DNA of 47,468 bases from an uncultured Nitrosomonadales bacterium (GTDB lineage: Bacteria > Pseudomonadota > Gammaproteobacteria > Burkholderiales > Gallionellaceae): the NCBI GenBank assembly GCA_903858965.1, contig CAIOKY010000028.1:1-47468 (forward strand). The letters are read 5' to 3'. Made by a program: the position numbers and the translations under genes. This document shows, piece by piece, positions 1-9,554 of the stretch; positions within the stretch are counted from its first letter, which is position 1, and each line of letters opens with the position of its first letter. The notes under the pieces are model-generated. The model had not been told where the DNA came from. It did not search any database and saw nothing but the letters and a program-made list of their open reading frames with translations.

Positions 1-762
1 CCGAACAACGCGACGCTGGTCATTGCCGGTGATGTGAAAGCCGATGATGTGTTCGCACTGGCGCAACGCTATTACGGCACTATCCCGAAAAAAACGTTGC
101 CGGTGCGCAGGCAATTTACCGAGCCCAAGCAGATCGGTATTAAACGCCTGGTCGTGAAAGCGCCCGCCGAATTACCGCAACTGGTGATGGCGTATCACGC
201 GCCTGCGCTCCAGAATCCGGAACAGGATTGGCAGCCTTATGCACTGCAGATGCTGGCGGGCGTGCTGGATGGCAATGAATCGGCGCGGCTCAACAAGCAT
301 CTGGTGCGCGAGCAGCAGGTCGCCAGTGCAGCGGGGGCAGACTATGATCCGGCGTCGCGCGGCCCGAGCGTGTTTTCTCTTGAGGCCACGCCGAGCACGG
401 GAAAAACCGTACAGGATGTCGAGACAGCGCTGCGCACGGAGATCGCGCAACTGGTGAAAGACGGTGTGAGCGAGGACGAGTTGAAGCGCGTCAAGGCGCA
501 GGTCATGGCGGGCGAAGTGTACAAGCTCGACTCGGTGTTTTATCAGGCGATGCAGATCGGACAGATGGAGAGTATAGGTCTCGGCTATAAAGCGATCCCG
601 GTGATGCTGGAAAAACTTAAGGCGGTGACCGCCGAGCAGGTACAACAAGTTGCCAGGGAATTCTTGCAGGACGACAATCTGACGGTTGCGGTGCTTGATC
701 CGCAACCGCTTTCAGGCAAGCCGAAACATCAGTCAGAAGGAGGGTCGTCCAATGTTCGCTAA
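1..762 (+). CDS. M16 family zinc peptidase, C-terminal part (5' end outside window)
   Basis: The reading frame is open from base 1 and gives the last 253 residues of an M16 (pitrilysin/processing-peptidase-like) protein. The visible part is the end of the N-terminal half and the whole C-terminal substrate-binding half. The HxxEH zinc motif would lie upstream of the window, so catalytic competence cannot be judged here. It overlaps the next M16 gene by 11 bases. In proteobacteria such pairs usually encode one catalytic and one non-catalytic subunit acting in the periplasm. A strong Shine-Dalgarno for the partner (AGAAGGAGG, 735-743) lies inside the 3' end of this gene, pointing to coupled translation. 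Confidence 0.85.
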   Translation, partial: PNNATLVIAGDVKADDVFALAQRYYGTIPKKTLPVRRQFTEPKQIGIKRLVVKAPAELPQLVMAYHAPALQNPEQDWQPYALQMLAGVLDGNESARLNKHLVREQQVASAAGADYDPASRGPSVFSLEATPSTGKTVQDVETALRTEIAQLVKDGVSEDELKRVKAQVMAGEVYKLDSVFYQAMQIGQMESIGLGYKAIPVMLEKLKAVTAEQVQQVAREFLQDDNLTVAVLDPQPLSGKPKHQSEGGSSNVR

Positions 763-2083
763 AACAAAAATAATCCAGGCGATTGCAGTTGCGGGTTTGT
801 GCTGCGTTACTTCTATTGCTTTTGCCACTCCCAACATCCAGCACTGGCAGAGCGCCAGCGGCGCGAAGGTGCTGTTCGTCGAAGATCACGACATCCCGAT
901 GCTGGATGTGGCGGTGACTGTCCCGGCGGGCAGCAGTTTTGACACGGCAGAAAAATCCGGTGTGGCATCCATGACCCATCAAATGCTGGATTCAGGTGTG
1001 GAAGGCCTGAATGAGGATGAGATATCGGGAAGCATGGCAGATATTGGCGCACAGTTGGGTGGCAGCCTGGACCCGGACCGTGCCAGCGTAACATTGCGCA
1101 CTTTGAGCAGCGCGATGGAGCGCGACAAGGCGCTGAACATCATGGCTCGCGTGCTGCAGCATCCGGTGTTTCCGGAAGCGATCCTGGCACGCGAAAAAGT
1201 GCGCTTGATCGCGGCGCTGAAAGAGGATGACACCAAGCCGGAAAGCATCGCCGAGCGGGCCTTCCAGAAGGCGGTGTTTGGTACACATCCTTACGCGATG
1301 CGCGGCTCAGGCGAAGTCGAAACGGTGGGAAAGATTACCGTGCAAGACCTGAAGGATTTTTATCGCATGCATTATCAGGCTGACCGTGCGGTGGTTGCCA
1401 TCATGGGCGATGTAACGCGTGCCCAGGCGGAAGCGATCGCGCAGCAACTCACCGAGAAACTGCCACGATCACCCGCGGCTTTTACCTTGCCGAAAGTTGC
1501 GATGCAGATCGCGGCGAGCGAACAGCGCATCCCGCATCCCGCGACCCAAAGCCATATCCTGATCGGCGCACCGGGGATGGCGCGCAACGACCCGGATTTC
1601 TTCCCGCTGTATGTCGGCAACTACACGCTGGGCGGCGGCGGTTTCGTGTCGCGCCTGATGAACGAGGTGCGCGAGAAGAAAGGCCTGGCCTATAGCGTCT
1701 ACAGCTATTTCATGCCGCTCAAACAGCCCGGTGCTTTCCAGATCGGCCTGCAAACCAAGAAGGAACAGGCCGATGAAGCGCTGCAACTGGCGCGCAAGAC
1801 GCTGGTGGACTTCGTCGCCCAAGGTCCGACTGAAAAAGAATTGCTGGCTGCCAAGCAGAATATCATCGGCGGATTCCCGATGCGCATCGACAGCAACCGC
1901 AAGATACTCGATTACCTGAGTGTCATCGGCTTTTACGATCTGCCGCTGACTTACCTGGCCGACTTTACGCACAACATCGACAAGGTCACTGTGGCGCAGA
2001 TCCGCGACGCATTCTCACGCCATGTCGACCCAGTAGCAATGGCGACGGTGATCGTGGGTGCACCTGAAGAGGCCGCGAAATAG
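752..2083 (+). CDS. M16 family peptidase-like protein, probably non-catalytic subunit
   Basis: A 443-residue M16B-family protein. The start at 752 is chosen because it follows AGAAGGAGG at 735-743 and opens a clear signal peptide (basic start, hydrophobic stretch, cleavage near AFA-TPN), so export to the periplasm is likely. Where active M16 enzymes carry HxxEH, this protein reads ASMTHQMLDSG, so the zinc-binding and catalytic residues are missing. The C-terminal R/Y region typical of the family (GLAYSVYSY) is kept. It overlaps the preceding M16 gene, and the inference is that the two form a heterodimer in which this one binds substrate. The substrate is unknown. Confidence 0.85.
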   Translation: MFAKTKIIQAIAVAGLCCVTSIAFATPNIQHWQSASGAKVLFVEDHDIPMLDVAVTVPAGSSFDTAEKSGVASMTHQMLDSGVEGLNEDEISGSMADIGAQLGGSLDPDRASVTLRTLSSAMERDKALNIMARVLQHPVFPEAILAREKVRLIAALKEDDTKPESIAERAFQKAVFGTHPYAMRGSGEVETVGKITVQDLKDFYRMHYQADRAVVAIMGDVTRAQAEAIAQQLTEKLPRSPAAFTLPKVAMQIAASEQRIPHPATQSHILIGAPGMARNDPDFFPLYVGNYTLGGGGFVSRLMNEVREKKGLAYSVYSYFMPLKQPGAFQIGLQTKKEQADEALQLARKTLVDFVAQGPTEKELLAAKQNIIGGFPMRIDSNRKILDYLSVIGFYDLPLTYLADFTHNIDKVTVAQIRDAFSRHVDPVAMATVIVGAPEEAAK

Positions 2084-2094
2084 CGGTTTGCAAG

Positions 2095-3128
<1,034 letters not shown>

Positions 3129-3133
3129 ATTGA

Positions 3134-3412
<279 letters not shown>

Positions 3413-3566
3413 ATCTGCCCTTGCAGTCGCTCACTGGAAACGCCGGGAAATTTGTAACAACACATCAGTAATATCAAGAGTGGGCGTTCGATAATTTTCA
3501 GATCATTCTCGACAGCCTGTTTTTGTTGTCATTCCACTACGGCCATTTAGATCTTGTTGACTGATT

Positions 3567-3716
3567 ATGACTAGGAATATTTTATTCATCGGGCTGCTGG
3601 TTTTCTTGTTGGGAGGATGCGCCAGGTTATCGGCTTTGAGTGGTGAAATTGATCAGAATAATGGCGCTGCCCCACCCGTTCAAAAGAAAGAGATCAGAAT
3701 TACGATCCCGATTTAG
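3567..3716 (+). CDS. Small putative lipoprotein (49 residues)
   Basis: A short open frame with a basic start (MTRN), a hydrophobic stretch, and a lipobox LLGGC ending at Cys18. This predicts signal peptidase II cleavage and lipid attachment. The mature part is only 32 residues and rich in Pro, Gln and Lys. There is no clear Shine-Dalgarno, which lowers confidence. It stands alone between the ferredoxin gene and the convergent pstB. The rest of the 464-base gap (3413-3566 and 3717-3876) shows nothing else convincing. No family is recognised. Confidence 0.5.
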   Translation: MTRNILFIGLLVFLLGGCARLSALSGEIDQNNGAAPPVQKKEIRITIPI

Positions 3717-3876
3717 TGTTGAACAGTGGCTTGGAACCGGGGCGCTAACCGCAAGACGGCGGGTTAAATGACGGCATTAGGATCAATTGCCGTAAGAGCC
3801 GAAGTTTCGTGTAATGTTGAAGGCGGAAGGTCGCGAAGTTCCGGTTGTAGGTTTATCGTTGGTAATGGAGGGGAAC

Positions 3877-4650
3877 TTAACCGAAGCGACCGGTGATATA
3901 GTCTTCCGTTTCCTTGCGCTTCGGGTTGGTGAATACCGCGCTGGTCTCGCCCAGTTCGATCAGGTCGCCGAGGTACATGTAGGCGGTGTAGTCGGAGATA
4001 CGAGCGGCCTGCTGCATGTTGTGCGTGACAATCACGATGGTGAAATCTTCTTTCAGTTCGTCGATCAATTTTTCGATGTGTGCGGTTGAGATAGGGTCGA
4101 GCGCCGAAGTCGGTTCGTCCAGTAGCAGGACTTGCGGTTTGACGGCAATCGCGCGGGCGATGCACAAGCGTTGCTGCTGGCCGCCGGAAAGTCCGGTGCC
4201 GCTTTGTTTGAGCTTGTCCTTTACCTCTGTCCACAGCGCAGCCTTGCGCAATGCCCATTCCACGCGCGCTTCCATGTCATGCTTGCTGAGGTTTTCGTAG
4301 AGCTTTACGCCAAACGCGATGTTGTCATAGATGGACATCGGGAACGGCGTGGGTTTCTGGAACACCATGCCGATCTTGGCGCGCAGCATGTTCAGGTCCT
4401 GTTTGCTGTCGAGGATGTTCGCACCATCGAGCATAATCTCCCCGGTGGCTTTCTGTTTCGGATAGAGCTGATACATGCGGTTGAAGGTGCGCAGCAGTGT
4501 GGACTTTCCGCAGCCGGATGGACCGATGAACGCGGTCACCATCTTTTCCGCGATGCTCAGGTTGATATCTTTGAGCGCGCGGTAATTCCCGTAATAAAAA
4601 TTCAGGTCTTTGATGATGATCTTCGGATTGGCGACAGATTCGATGTTCAT
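3877..4650 (-). CDS. pstB: Phosphate ABC transporter ATP-binding protein
   Basis: A 257-residue ATPase that powers high-affinity phosphate import. Walker A is GPSGCGKST (43-51), the signature LSGGQ is at 154-158, Walker B LLLDEP at 175-180 and the H-loop His at 210. Spacing and length are typical of PstB. It is last in the minus-strand order pstS, pstC, pstA, pstB, 24 bases after pstA. It works at the cytoplasmic face with PstA/PstC and, in known systems, also takes part in PhoU/PhoR signalling. Confidence 0.97.
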   Translation of the reverse strand: MNIESVANPKIIIKDLNFYYGNYRALKDINLSIAEKMVTAFIGPSGCGKSTLLRTFNRMYQLYPKQKATGEIMLDGANILDSKQDLNMLRAKIGMVFQKPTPFPMSIYDNIAFGVKLYENLSKHDMEARVEWALRKAALWTEVKDKLKQSGTGLSGGQQQRLCIARAIAVKPQVLLLDEPTSALDPISTAHIEKLIDELKEDFTIVIVTHNMQQAARISDYTAYMYLGDLIELGETSAVFTNPKRKETEDYITGRFG

Positions 4651-4674
4651 GAGATTGCCTTGTTAATGACCAAG

Positions 4675-5520
4675 TTAGTGTGTAGTGGCGCTTTGCCTGA
4701 ACAGCACGCGCGCCAGAATATTGAGTGTCAGCACGCTGACGGTGATCAGCAGCGCACCGGCCCAGGCAAGATTCTGCCAGTCTGAGTAAGGGCTCATTGC
4801 GAACTGGAAGATCACCACTGGCAGGTTGGCCATCGGCTGATCCATGTTGCTGCTCCAGAACTGGTTATTGAGTGCGGTGAACAGCAGCGGCGCGGTTTCG
4901 CCGCTGATGCGCGCCACGGCCAGTAATACACCGGTGATGATGCCGGCGCGCGCCGCGCGCAATGTGACGAAGTTGATCACTTTCCACTGCGGCGCGCCGA
5001 GTGCCGCAGCGGCCTCGCGCAACGTGCTGGGAACCAGGCGCAACATGTTCTCTGTGGTGCGGATCACGATGGGGATGACTAGTATGGATAATGCAAATGC
5101 ACCTGCCCAGCCGGAGAAGTGTTTGACATGAACGACATACACTTCATACACGAACAGGCCGATCACGATGGAAGGGGCGGACAACAGCACGTCGTTGATG
5201 AAGCGGGTGATCGGCGCCATCCAACCGCGCTGGCCGAATTCCGCCAGATAAGTACCGGCCAGTATTCCGATCGGGGTGCCGATCAGCGTGCCGACCACGG
5301 TCATCATCAGGCTGCCGGCAATAGCGTTGAGCAGTCCACCAGTACTGCCCGGTGGCGGAGTCATTTTATCGAACACCATCGGGGTGAGCGCTGGCAATCC
5401 GTGATTCAACAGTGTGATCAATATCCAGCACAGCCAGAACAGGCCGAACAACATCGCCAGTACTGAGACAGTGAGTCCTATTGCGTTGATGATACGGCGG
5501 CGTGTATATAAATTCAGCAT
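4675..5520 (-). CDS. pstA: Phosphate ABC transporter permease PstA
   Basis: A 281-residue inner-membrane permease with about six hydrophobic segments. The ABC-permease EAA-like loop is visible as [15 protein letters not shown] in the C-terminal half. Only five bases separate it from pstC upstream, so the two are co-transcribed. With PstC it forms the channel for phosphate delivered by PstS. Confidence 0.96.
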   Translation of the reverse strand: MLNLYTRRRIINAIGLTVSVLAMLFGLFWLCWILITLLNHGLPALTPMVFDKMTPPPGSTGGLLNAIAGSLMMTVVGTLIGTPIGILAGTYLAEFGQRGWMAPITRFINDVLLSAPSIVIGLFVYEVYVVHVKHFSGWAGAFALSILVIPIVIRTTENMLRLVPSTLREAAAALGAPQWKVINFVTLRAARAGIITGVLLAVARISGETAPLLFTALNNQFWSSNMDQPMANLPVVIFQFAMSPYSDWQNLAWAGALLITVSVLTLNILARVLFRQSATTH

Positions 5521-5525
5521 GGTAT

Positions 5526-6488
5526 TTATGCAGCTTGGCCCTCGCGTTGCCCCAGCTTGTAGAGCATGTAGCGCGCGATGGACAGGACGACGAAGGTAAT
5601 GAAAAACAGAATCAGCCCGAGTTCGATCAACGATGAAGTGTAGAGATCGCCGACTGCTTCGGTGAATTCATTGGCCAAGGCGGAAGAAATGCTGTTTCCC
5701 GGCATCAGTAGTGATTTGCTGAGTTCATGGGCATTCCCGATCACGAAGGTGACCGCCATCGTTTCCCCGAGCGCGCGGCCGAGTCCCAGCATGATGCCGC
5801 CTGCAACACCAACCTTGGTGTAAGGTAGAACAATATTCCACATGACTTCCCAGGTGGTTGCGCCCAAGCCGTAAGCGGATTCCTTGAGCAATGTGGGAAC
5901 CACATCGAACACATCTCGCATTACCGAAGCGATGAATGGGATGACCATGATGGAGAGGATAATCCCGGCGGTCATCATGCCGATACCCATCGGAGGTCCG
6001 GAGAAGAATGGGCCGATGTAGGATAGTGTGCCCAGATGTTTATTAATCCAAGGCTCGACATGATCGGCGAACAGCGGAGCAAACACGAACAATCCCCACA
6101 TACCATAGATGATGCTGGGGATGCCGGCGAGCAATTCAATCGCGATCCCGAGTGGGCGGCGTAAAATGCGCGGCGAGAGTTCGGTGAGGAACAATGCAAT
6201 GCCGAAACTGACGGGGATGCCGATAAGTAGTGCGATGCCTGAGGTGACCAGCGTGCCAATGATCGGGATCAGCGCGCCGAATTTATCATTGACCGGATCC
6301 CAATCGGAGCTGGTCAGAAAACCAAAGCCAAAGGCATGAATGGCAGGCATGCTGCCCACCACGAGTGAGACGATGATCGCCATCAATAATGCCAATACGC
6401 CAAAAGCGGACACGCGTGTCAGGCTGCGGAACAGCAAGTCGAACAGTGCTTGTCGTTTAAGGCGCGCTTCGTGTGAAAACATTGGCAT
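5526..6488 (-). CDS. pstC: Phosphate ABC transporter permease PstC
   Basis: A 320-residue inner-membrane permease with six or more hydrophobic segments and the EAA-type loop [14 protein letters not shown]. It is longer at the N-terminus than PstA, as is normal. It lies 90 bases downstream of pstS. That gap carries a strong terminator-like hairpin (6512-6538), so transcription of pstCAB is probably a read-through fraction of pstS transcription. Confidence 0.96.
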   Translation of the reverse strand: MPMFSHEARLKRQALFDLLFRSLTRVSAFGVLALLMAIIVSLVVGSMPAIHAFGFGFLTSSDWDPVNDKFGALIPIIGTLVTSGIALLIGIPVSFGIALFLTELSPRILRRPLGIAIELLAGIPSIIYGMWGLFVFAPLFADHVEPWINKHLGTLSYIGPFFSGPPMGIGMMTAGIILSIMVIPFIASVMRDVFDVVPTLLKESAYGLGATTWEVMWNIVLPYTKVGVAGGIMLGLGRALGETMAVTFVIGNAHELSKSLLMPGNSISSALANEFTEAVGDLYTSSLIELGLILFFITFVVLSIARYMLYKLGQREGQAA

Positions 6489-6506
6489 GGTGGTGTTCTT
6501 TTGGTT

Positions 6507-6538
6507 AAAAAAATCGCGGGGGCTCAGCCCCCGCGATT
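6507..6538 (-). terminator. Terminator-like attenuator between pstS and pstC
   Basis: On the minus strand a 12-bp stem (6512-6523 with 6527-6538, GC-rich core CGCGGGGGC) with a 3-base loop is followed directly by seven T (complement of 6507-6513). This is a textbook intrinsic terminator placed inside an operon. The inference is that it ends most pstS transcripts and sets a high ratio of binding protein to permease. Confidence 0.85.
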
Positions 6539-6578
6539 ATAGCTTAAGGAAATACTGTGTCAGTCACGCTCCGCTGGC

Positions 6579-7628
6579 TTATTTCCAGACAGACGCGCCT
6601 GTTGCGTCCTTGATTTGTGCTTTCCATGCAGCACGAATCAGTTTTACAACATCATCTGGCAATGGGACGTAGTCGAGATCAGATGCCAATTTATCGCCTT
6701 TAGCATAGGCCCAGTCGAAGAACTTCAACACTTCCTTGCCGGTTTCCGGTTTGTCCTGCACCTTGTACATCAGGATGAAGGTTGCGCCGCTGATCGGCCA
6801 GCTGTTCTTGCCAGCTTCATCGGTCAGGATTTCATAGAAACCGGGGGCCTTGTCCCATTTTGCTCCTGCAGCCGCAGCCTGGAATGCAGTGGCTTCAGGC
6901 TGAACAAATTGACCATCGTGGTTCTTCATTTGTACGTGGTTCATTTTGTTCTGCAGCGCATAAGCATATTCCACGTAGCCGATGGAATTCTTGATACGTT
7001 GTACGTAAGAAGCCACGCCTTCGTTGCCCTTGCCGCCGGTACCGGCTTTCCAGGAAACTGCGGTACCCTCACCAACACTGGACTTCCATTCGGCACTGGC
7101 CTTGGATAGATAGTTGGTGAAAATGAAGCTGGTGCCGGAACCATCAGAACGATGCACCACGGTGATATCTTCATTGGGCAGTTTGATATCTTTGTTCAAC
7201 GCGACAATCGCCGGATCATTCCATTTGGTGATCTTGCCAAGGTAGATGTCAGCCAAAGTAGCACCGTCCAATTTCAGTGTGCCGGCATCAACGCCGTTTA
7301 TGTTAATGACCGGAACTACGCCGCCGATCACAGTCGGGAACTGCATCAGGCCATTCTTTTCCAGATCTTCAGGCTTCATTGGCATATCCGATGCGCCAAA
7401 GTCCACAGTCTTGGCTTCGATTTGTTTGATGCCACCGCCAGAACCTATGGACTGGTAATTCAGGCCGATGCCGGTCTGAGTCTTGTAGGCATCAGCCCAT
7501 TTGGCATAAACCGGGTAAGGAAAAGTGGCGCCAGCACCGGTGATATCGGTTGCCAGGCTTGTGCTGGCATACGCTACCGCAGTGGCAGCGGTGATGCCGA
7601 TGATGAGTTGCTTGAGTTTGCTGTTCAT
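6579..7628 (-). CDS. pstS: Phosphate ABC transporter periplasmic binding protein
   Basis: A 349-residue PstS with an N-terminal signal peptide (MNSKLKQL..., hydrophobic core, cleavage near SLA-TDI). Phosphate-binding features include GAGATFPYPVYAKW near the mature start, the SIGSGGGIKQI loop, and HRSDGSGTSFIF. It delivers phosphate to PstC/PstA in the periplasm. It is first in its transcription unit and is preceded by a well-formed Pho box (7722-7739) and -10 (7706-7711). A terminator-like hairpin follows it. Confidence 0.97.
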   Translation of the reverse strand: MNSKLKQLIIGITAATAVAYASTSLATDITGAGATFPYPVYAKWADAYKTQTGIGLNYQSIGSGGGIKQIEAKTVDFGASDMPMKPEDLEKNGLMQFPTVIGGVVPVININGVDAGTLKLDGATLADIYLGKITKWNDPAIVALNKDIKLPNEDITVVHRSDGSGTSFIFTNYLSKASAEWKSSVGEGTAVSWKAGTGGKGNEGVASYVQRIKNSIGYVEYAYALQNKMNHVQMKNHDGQFVQPEATAFQAAAAGAKWDKAPGFYEILTDEAGKNSWPISGATFILMYKVQDKPETGKEVLKFFDWAYAKGDKLASDLDYVPLPDDVVKLIRAAWKAQIKDATGASVWK

Positions 7629-7705
7629 AATGTCTCCATTGGTATTGAGTATGCTATCTGCCGTTTTGATGATTGCCTAACCAACAACATCTTGTTGCGG
7701 GGTGC

Positions 7706-7739
7706 ATATTAGGGTGACTTTATTACAGGAATATTACAG
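7706..7739 (-). promoter_or_regulatory. Pho box and -10 element of pstS
   Basis: On the minus strand, two identical units CTGTAAT (complements of 7733-7739 and 7722-7728) are separated by 4 bp. That gives the 11-bp phasing of PhoB direct repeats (consensus unit CTGTCAT). Exactly 10 bp further on is TAATAT (7706-7711), a -10 element. No -35 is needed at PhoB-activated promoters. The predicted leader is about 70 bases. Confidence 0.85.
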
Positions 7740-7809
7740 TAATAGTCCTGGTTGTCGAGTACCGCATTGCCGTGATCTGAATCGGGGAAATTCACAGTAA
7801 CTCCTGAAA

Positions 7810-8517
7810 TCATCTCTGTACTTCTCGTTCTATTTCCTCGACAGAGATATGGCGCACATCGCGCCCCTTTACCATGTAAATCACATATTCGGACATGTTT
7901 TTGGCATGATCTCCTATACGTTCAATGGCCTTGGCGACAAACAGGATTTCCAGTACGCTGGAAATGGTTCGCGGATCTTCCATCATGAGGGTGACCAGAT
8001 AACGCATGACGGTGCGGAATTCCTCATCCACCAATTCATCCTGGCGCACGACCTGGGCTACAGCGGAAATATCCAGCTTGGCGAAGGCATCCAGCGATTG
8101 TCGCAGCATGCCCAGCGTCAGATTTGCCACATGTTTAATTTTATCGAATCGTGGCAAAGCGAGATTTTTTCTCTGCGCCAGATTCTTGGCTGTGAGGGCA
8201 ATCTTTTTTGCCTCATCGCCGATGCGTTCAAGATCGGTAATTGTTTTTACCACCATCATCACCATTCGCAAATCATTGGCGGTCGGCTGGCGGCGCGCGA
8301 TAATCTGGCTGCAACTTTCGTCTATGCCTACTTCGAGCGCATTGACGCGGTGGTCATCGGCGATGATACGATCAATTTGTTTTATATCACCTCTGCTCAG
8401 TGCATCAATTGCGAACCGCACTTGTTTTTCTACCAGCTCGCCCATCAACAAAACGCGTTCACGCACGGATTCCAGTTCTACATCATATTGCTTTGAAGTG
8501 TGTTCGTTATTAACCAT
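7810..8517 (-). CDS. phoU: Phosphate signalling protein PhoU
   Basis: A 235-residue all-helical protein made of two PhoU repeats. The metal-binding helix pattern is seen in TITDLERIGDEAKKIA and KAIERIGDHAKNMSEY. In known systems PhoU links the Pst transporter to the PhoR/PhoB two-component system and prevents excess phosphate uptake. Here it lies upstream of pstS rather than at the operon end after pstB. It has its own candidate Pho box (8570-8587), and 181 bases separate it from pstS. It is divergent from arsR. Confidence 0.96.
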   Translation of the reverse strand: MVNNEHTSKQYDVELESVRERVLLMGELVEKQVRFAIDALSRGDIKQIDRIIADDHRVNALEVGIDESCSQIIARRQPTANDLRMVMMVVKTITDLERIGDEAKKIALTAKNLAQRKNLALPRFDKIKHVANLTLGMLRQSLDAFAKLDISAVAQVVRQDELVDEEFRTVMRYLVTLMMEDPRTISSVLEILFVAKAIERIGDHAKNMSEYVIYMVKGRDVRHISVEEIEREVQR

Positions 8518-8553
8518 CTGGCAGCTCCTTCACCTGGCTAAGGTAAACAAACA

Positions 8554-8587
8554 ATATTACTCATAAATGATGAAGTTTTTGTTACAG
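8554..8587 (-). promoter_or_regulatory. Candidate Pho box and -10 of phoU
   Basis: On the minus strand, CTGTAAC (8581-8587) and the weaker ACTTCAT (8570-8576) are separated by AAAA, giving 11-bp phasing. TAATAT (8554-8559) begins exactly 10 bp later, the same geometry and same -10 hexamer as at pstS. The leader would be about 30 bases. The second unit is degenerate, so confidence is moderate. Confidence 0.6.
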
Positions 8588-8703
8588 ACTAATCATCGTC
8601 GATACTTCATTCTGTTGTCCCTTTGAACTCTTTAAGTTCCATCTCGCATATTTTCTGAATGGGCGCTATCATTTTAATATTTGTTTAATAATGGAAATAT
8701 AAT

Positions 8704-9027
8704 ATGATGAAACCAGCGCAGGTAGTAAGAGCATTGTCAGCCTTGGCACAACCCACGCGATTGGCGGTTTATCGTTTGCTGGTGGAGCGCGGACCGGAGG
8801 GCGTGCCAGCGGGTCATGTGGCGGAGAAGTTGCAAGTGTCTCCGGCGACATTGTCGTTCCATTTCAAAACGCTCAGCCACGCCGGATTGATTGAGAGCAG
8901 GCAGGAAGGGCGTTTCATTTATTATGCCGCGAATTTTTCGGTGATGAACGGCATGGTGGCATATCTGACGGAAAACTGCTGTGGCGGGAATCAGGCTGCT
9001 TGCGATGTTCCGCAAAAGAAGTGTTAA
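8704..9027 (+). CDS. arsR: ArsR/SmtB family arsenic-responsive repressor
   Basis: A 107-residue winged-helix repressor. The recognition region SPATLSFHFKTLSHAGLI (46-63) is typical. The classical CVCDL metal site in the recognition helix is absent. Instead the C-terminus carries C92, C93, C100 and C107, close to the C95/C96/C102 site known from Acidithiobacillus ferrooxidans ArsR. It is probably released from DNA by arsenite. It heads arsR-arsC-acr3. A weak promoter is possible (TTCTGA 8653-8658, TAATAT 8675-8680). The ATG at 8707 is an alternative start. Confidence 0.92.
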   Translation: MMKPAQVVRALSALAQPTRLAVYRLLVERGPEGVPAGHVAEKLQVSPATLSFHFKTLSHAGLIESRQEGRFIYYAANFSVMNGMVAYLTENCCGGNQAACDVPQKKC

Positions 9028-9049
9028 TAACGTTAACGAGGATGGCGAG

Positions 9050-9550
9050 ATGAGTGAGAAGCAATACCATGTGCTGGTGCTATGCACCGGCAATTCCGCA
9101 CGCAGCATTTTGGGTGAAGTGCTGTTCAACATGTTGGGCAAAGGAAGATTCATTGCGTACAGCGCGGGCAGCAAACCGGCCGGACGGGTCAACCCATTTG
9201 CGTTGGAGCTGCTGCAACAACAGGGATTCAGCACGGAAGGTTTGCGCAGCAAGAGCTGGGATGAGTTCACTGTGCCCGGCGCACCGGAGTTCGACTTCAT
9301 CTTCACTGTATGCGACAACGCAGCGGGTGAAACATGTCCGATCTGGCCGGGCAAGCCGGCCACCGCCCATTGGGGCATTCCCGACCCGGCGGCCGTGACA
9401 GGTGATGATGCAACCAAACGCGCGGCTTTTCGCAAGGCATCCGAGCAACTGGCGAAACGCATCCAGTTGTTCATGAGCTTGCCGATCGACAAGCTGGACA
9501 AGCTCACGCTAAAAGAAAAACTCGCAGAAATCGGTCGTACCGAGGATTGA
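9050..9550 (+). CDS. arsC: Arsenate reductase, low-molecular-weight phosphatase type
   Basis: A 166-residue cytoplasmic enzyme that reduces arsenate to arsenite. The P-loop is CTGNSAR (C12 to R18, the CX5R pattern of LMW tyrosine phosphatases). Further cysteines are C88 and C96, and the acid loop is HWGIPDPA. The start at 9050 is preferred because GAGG lies just upstream at 9038-9041 and because longer starts would run into arsR. Whether it uses thioredoxin or glutaredoxin cannot be told. It is followed four bases later by acr3. Confidence 0.93.
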   Translation: MSEKQYHVLVLCTGNSARSILGEVLFNMLGKGRFIAYSAGSKPAGRVNPFALELLQQQGFSTEGLRSKSWDEFTVPGAPEFDFIFTVCDNAAGETCPIWPGKPATAHWGIPDPAAVTGDDATKRAAFRKASEQLAKRIQLFMSLPIDKLDKLTLKEKLAEIGRTED

Positions 9551-9554
9551 CGAG

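Noticed and set aside
8698-8703. TATAAT directly before arsR
   Set aside because: It abuts the start codon, so it cannot be a -10 unless the message begins inside the gene.
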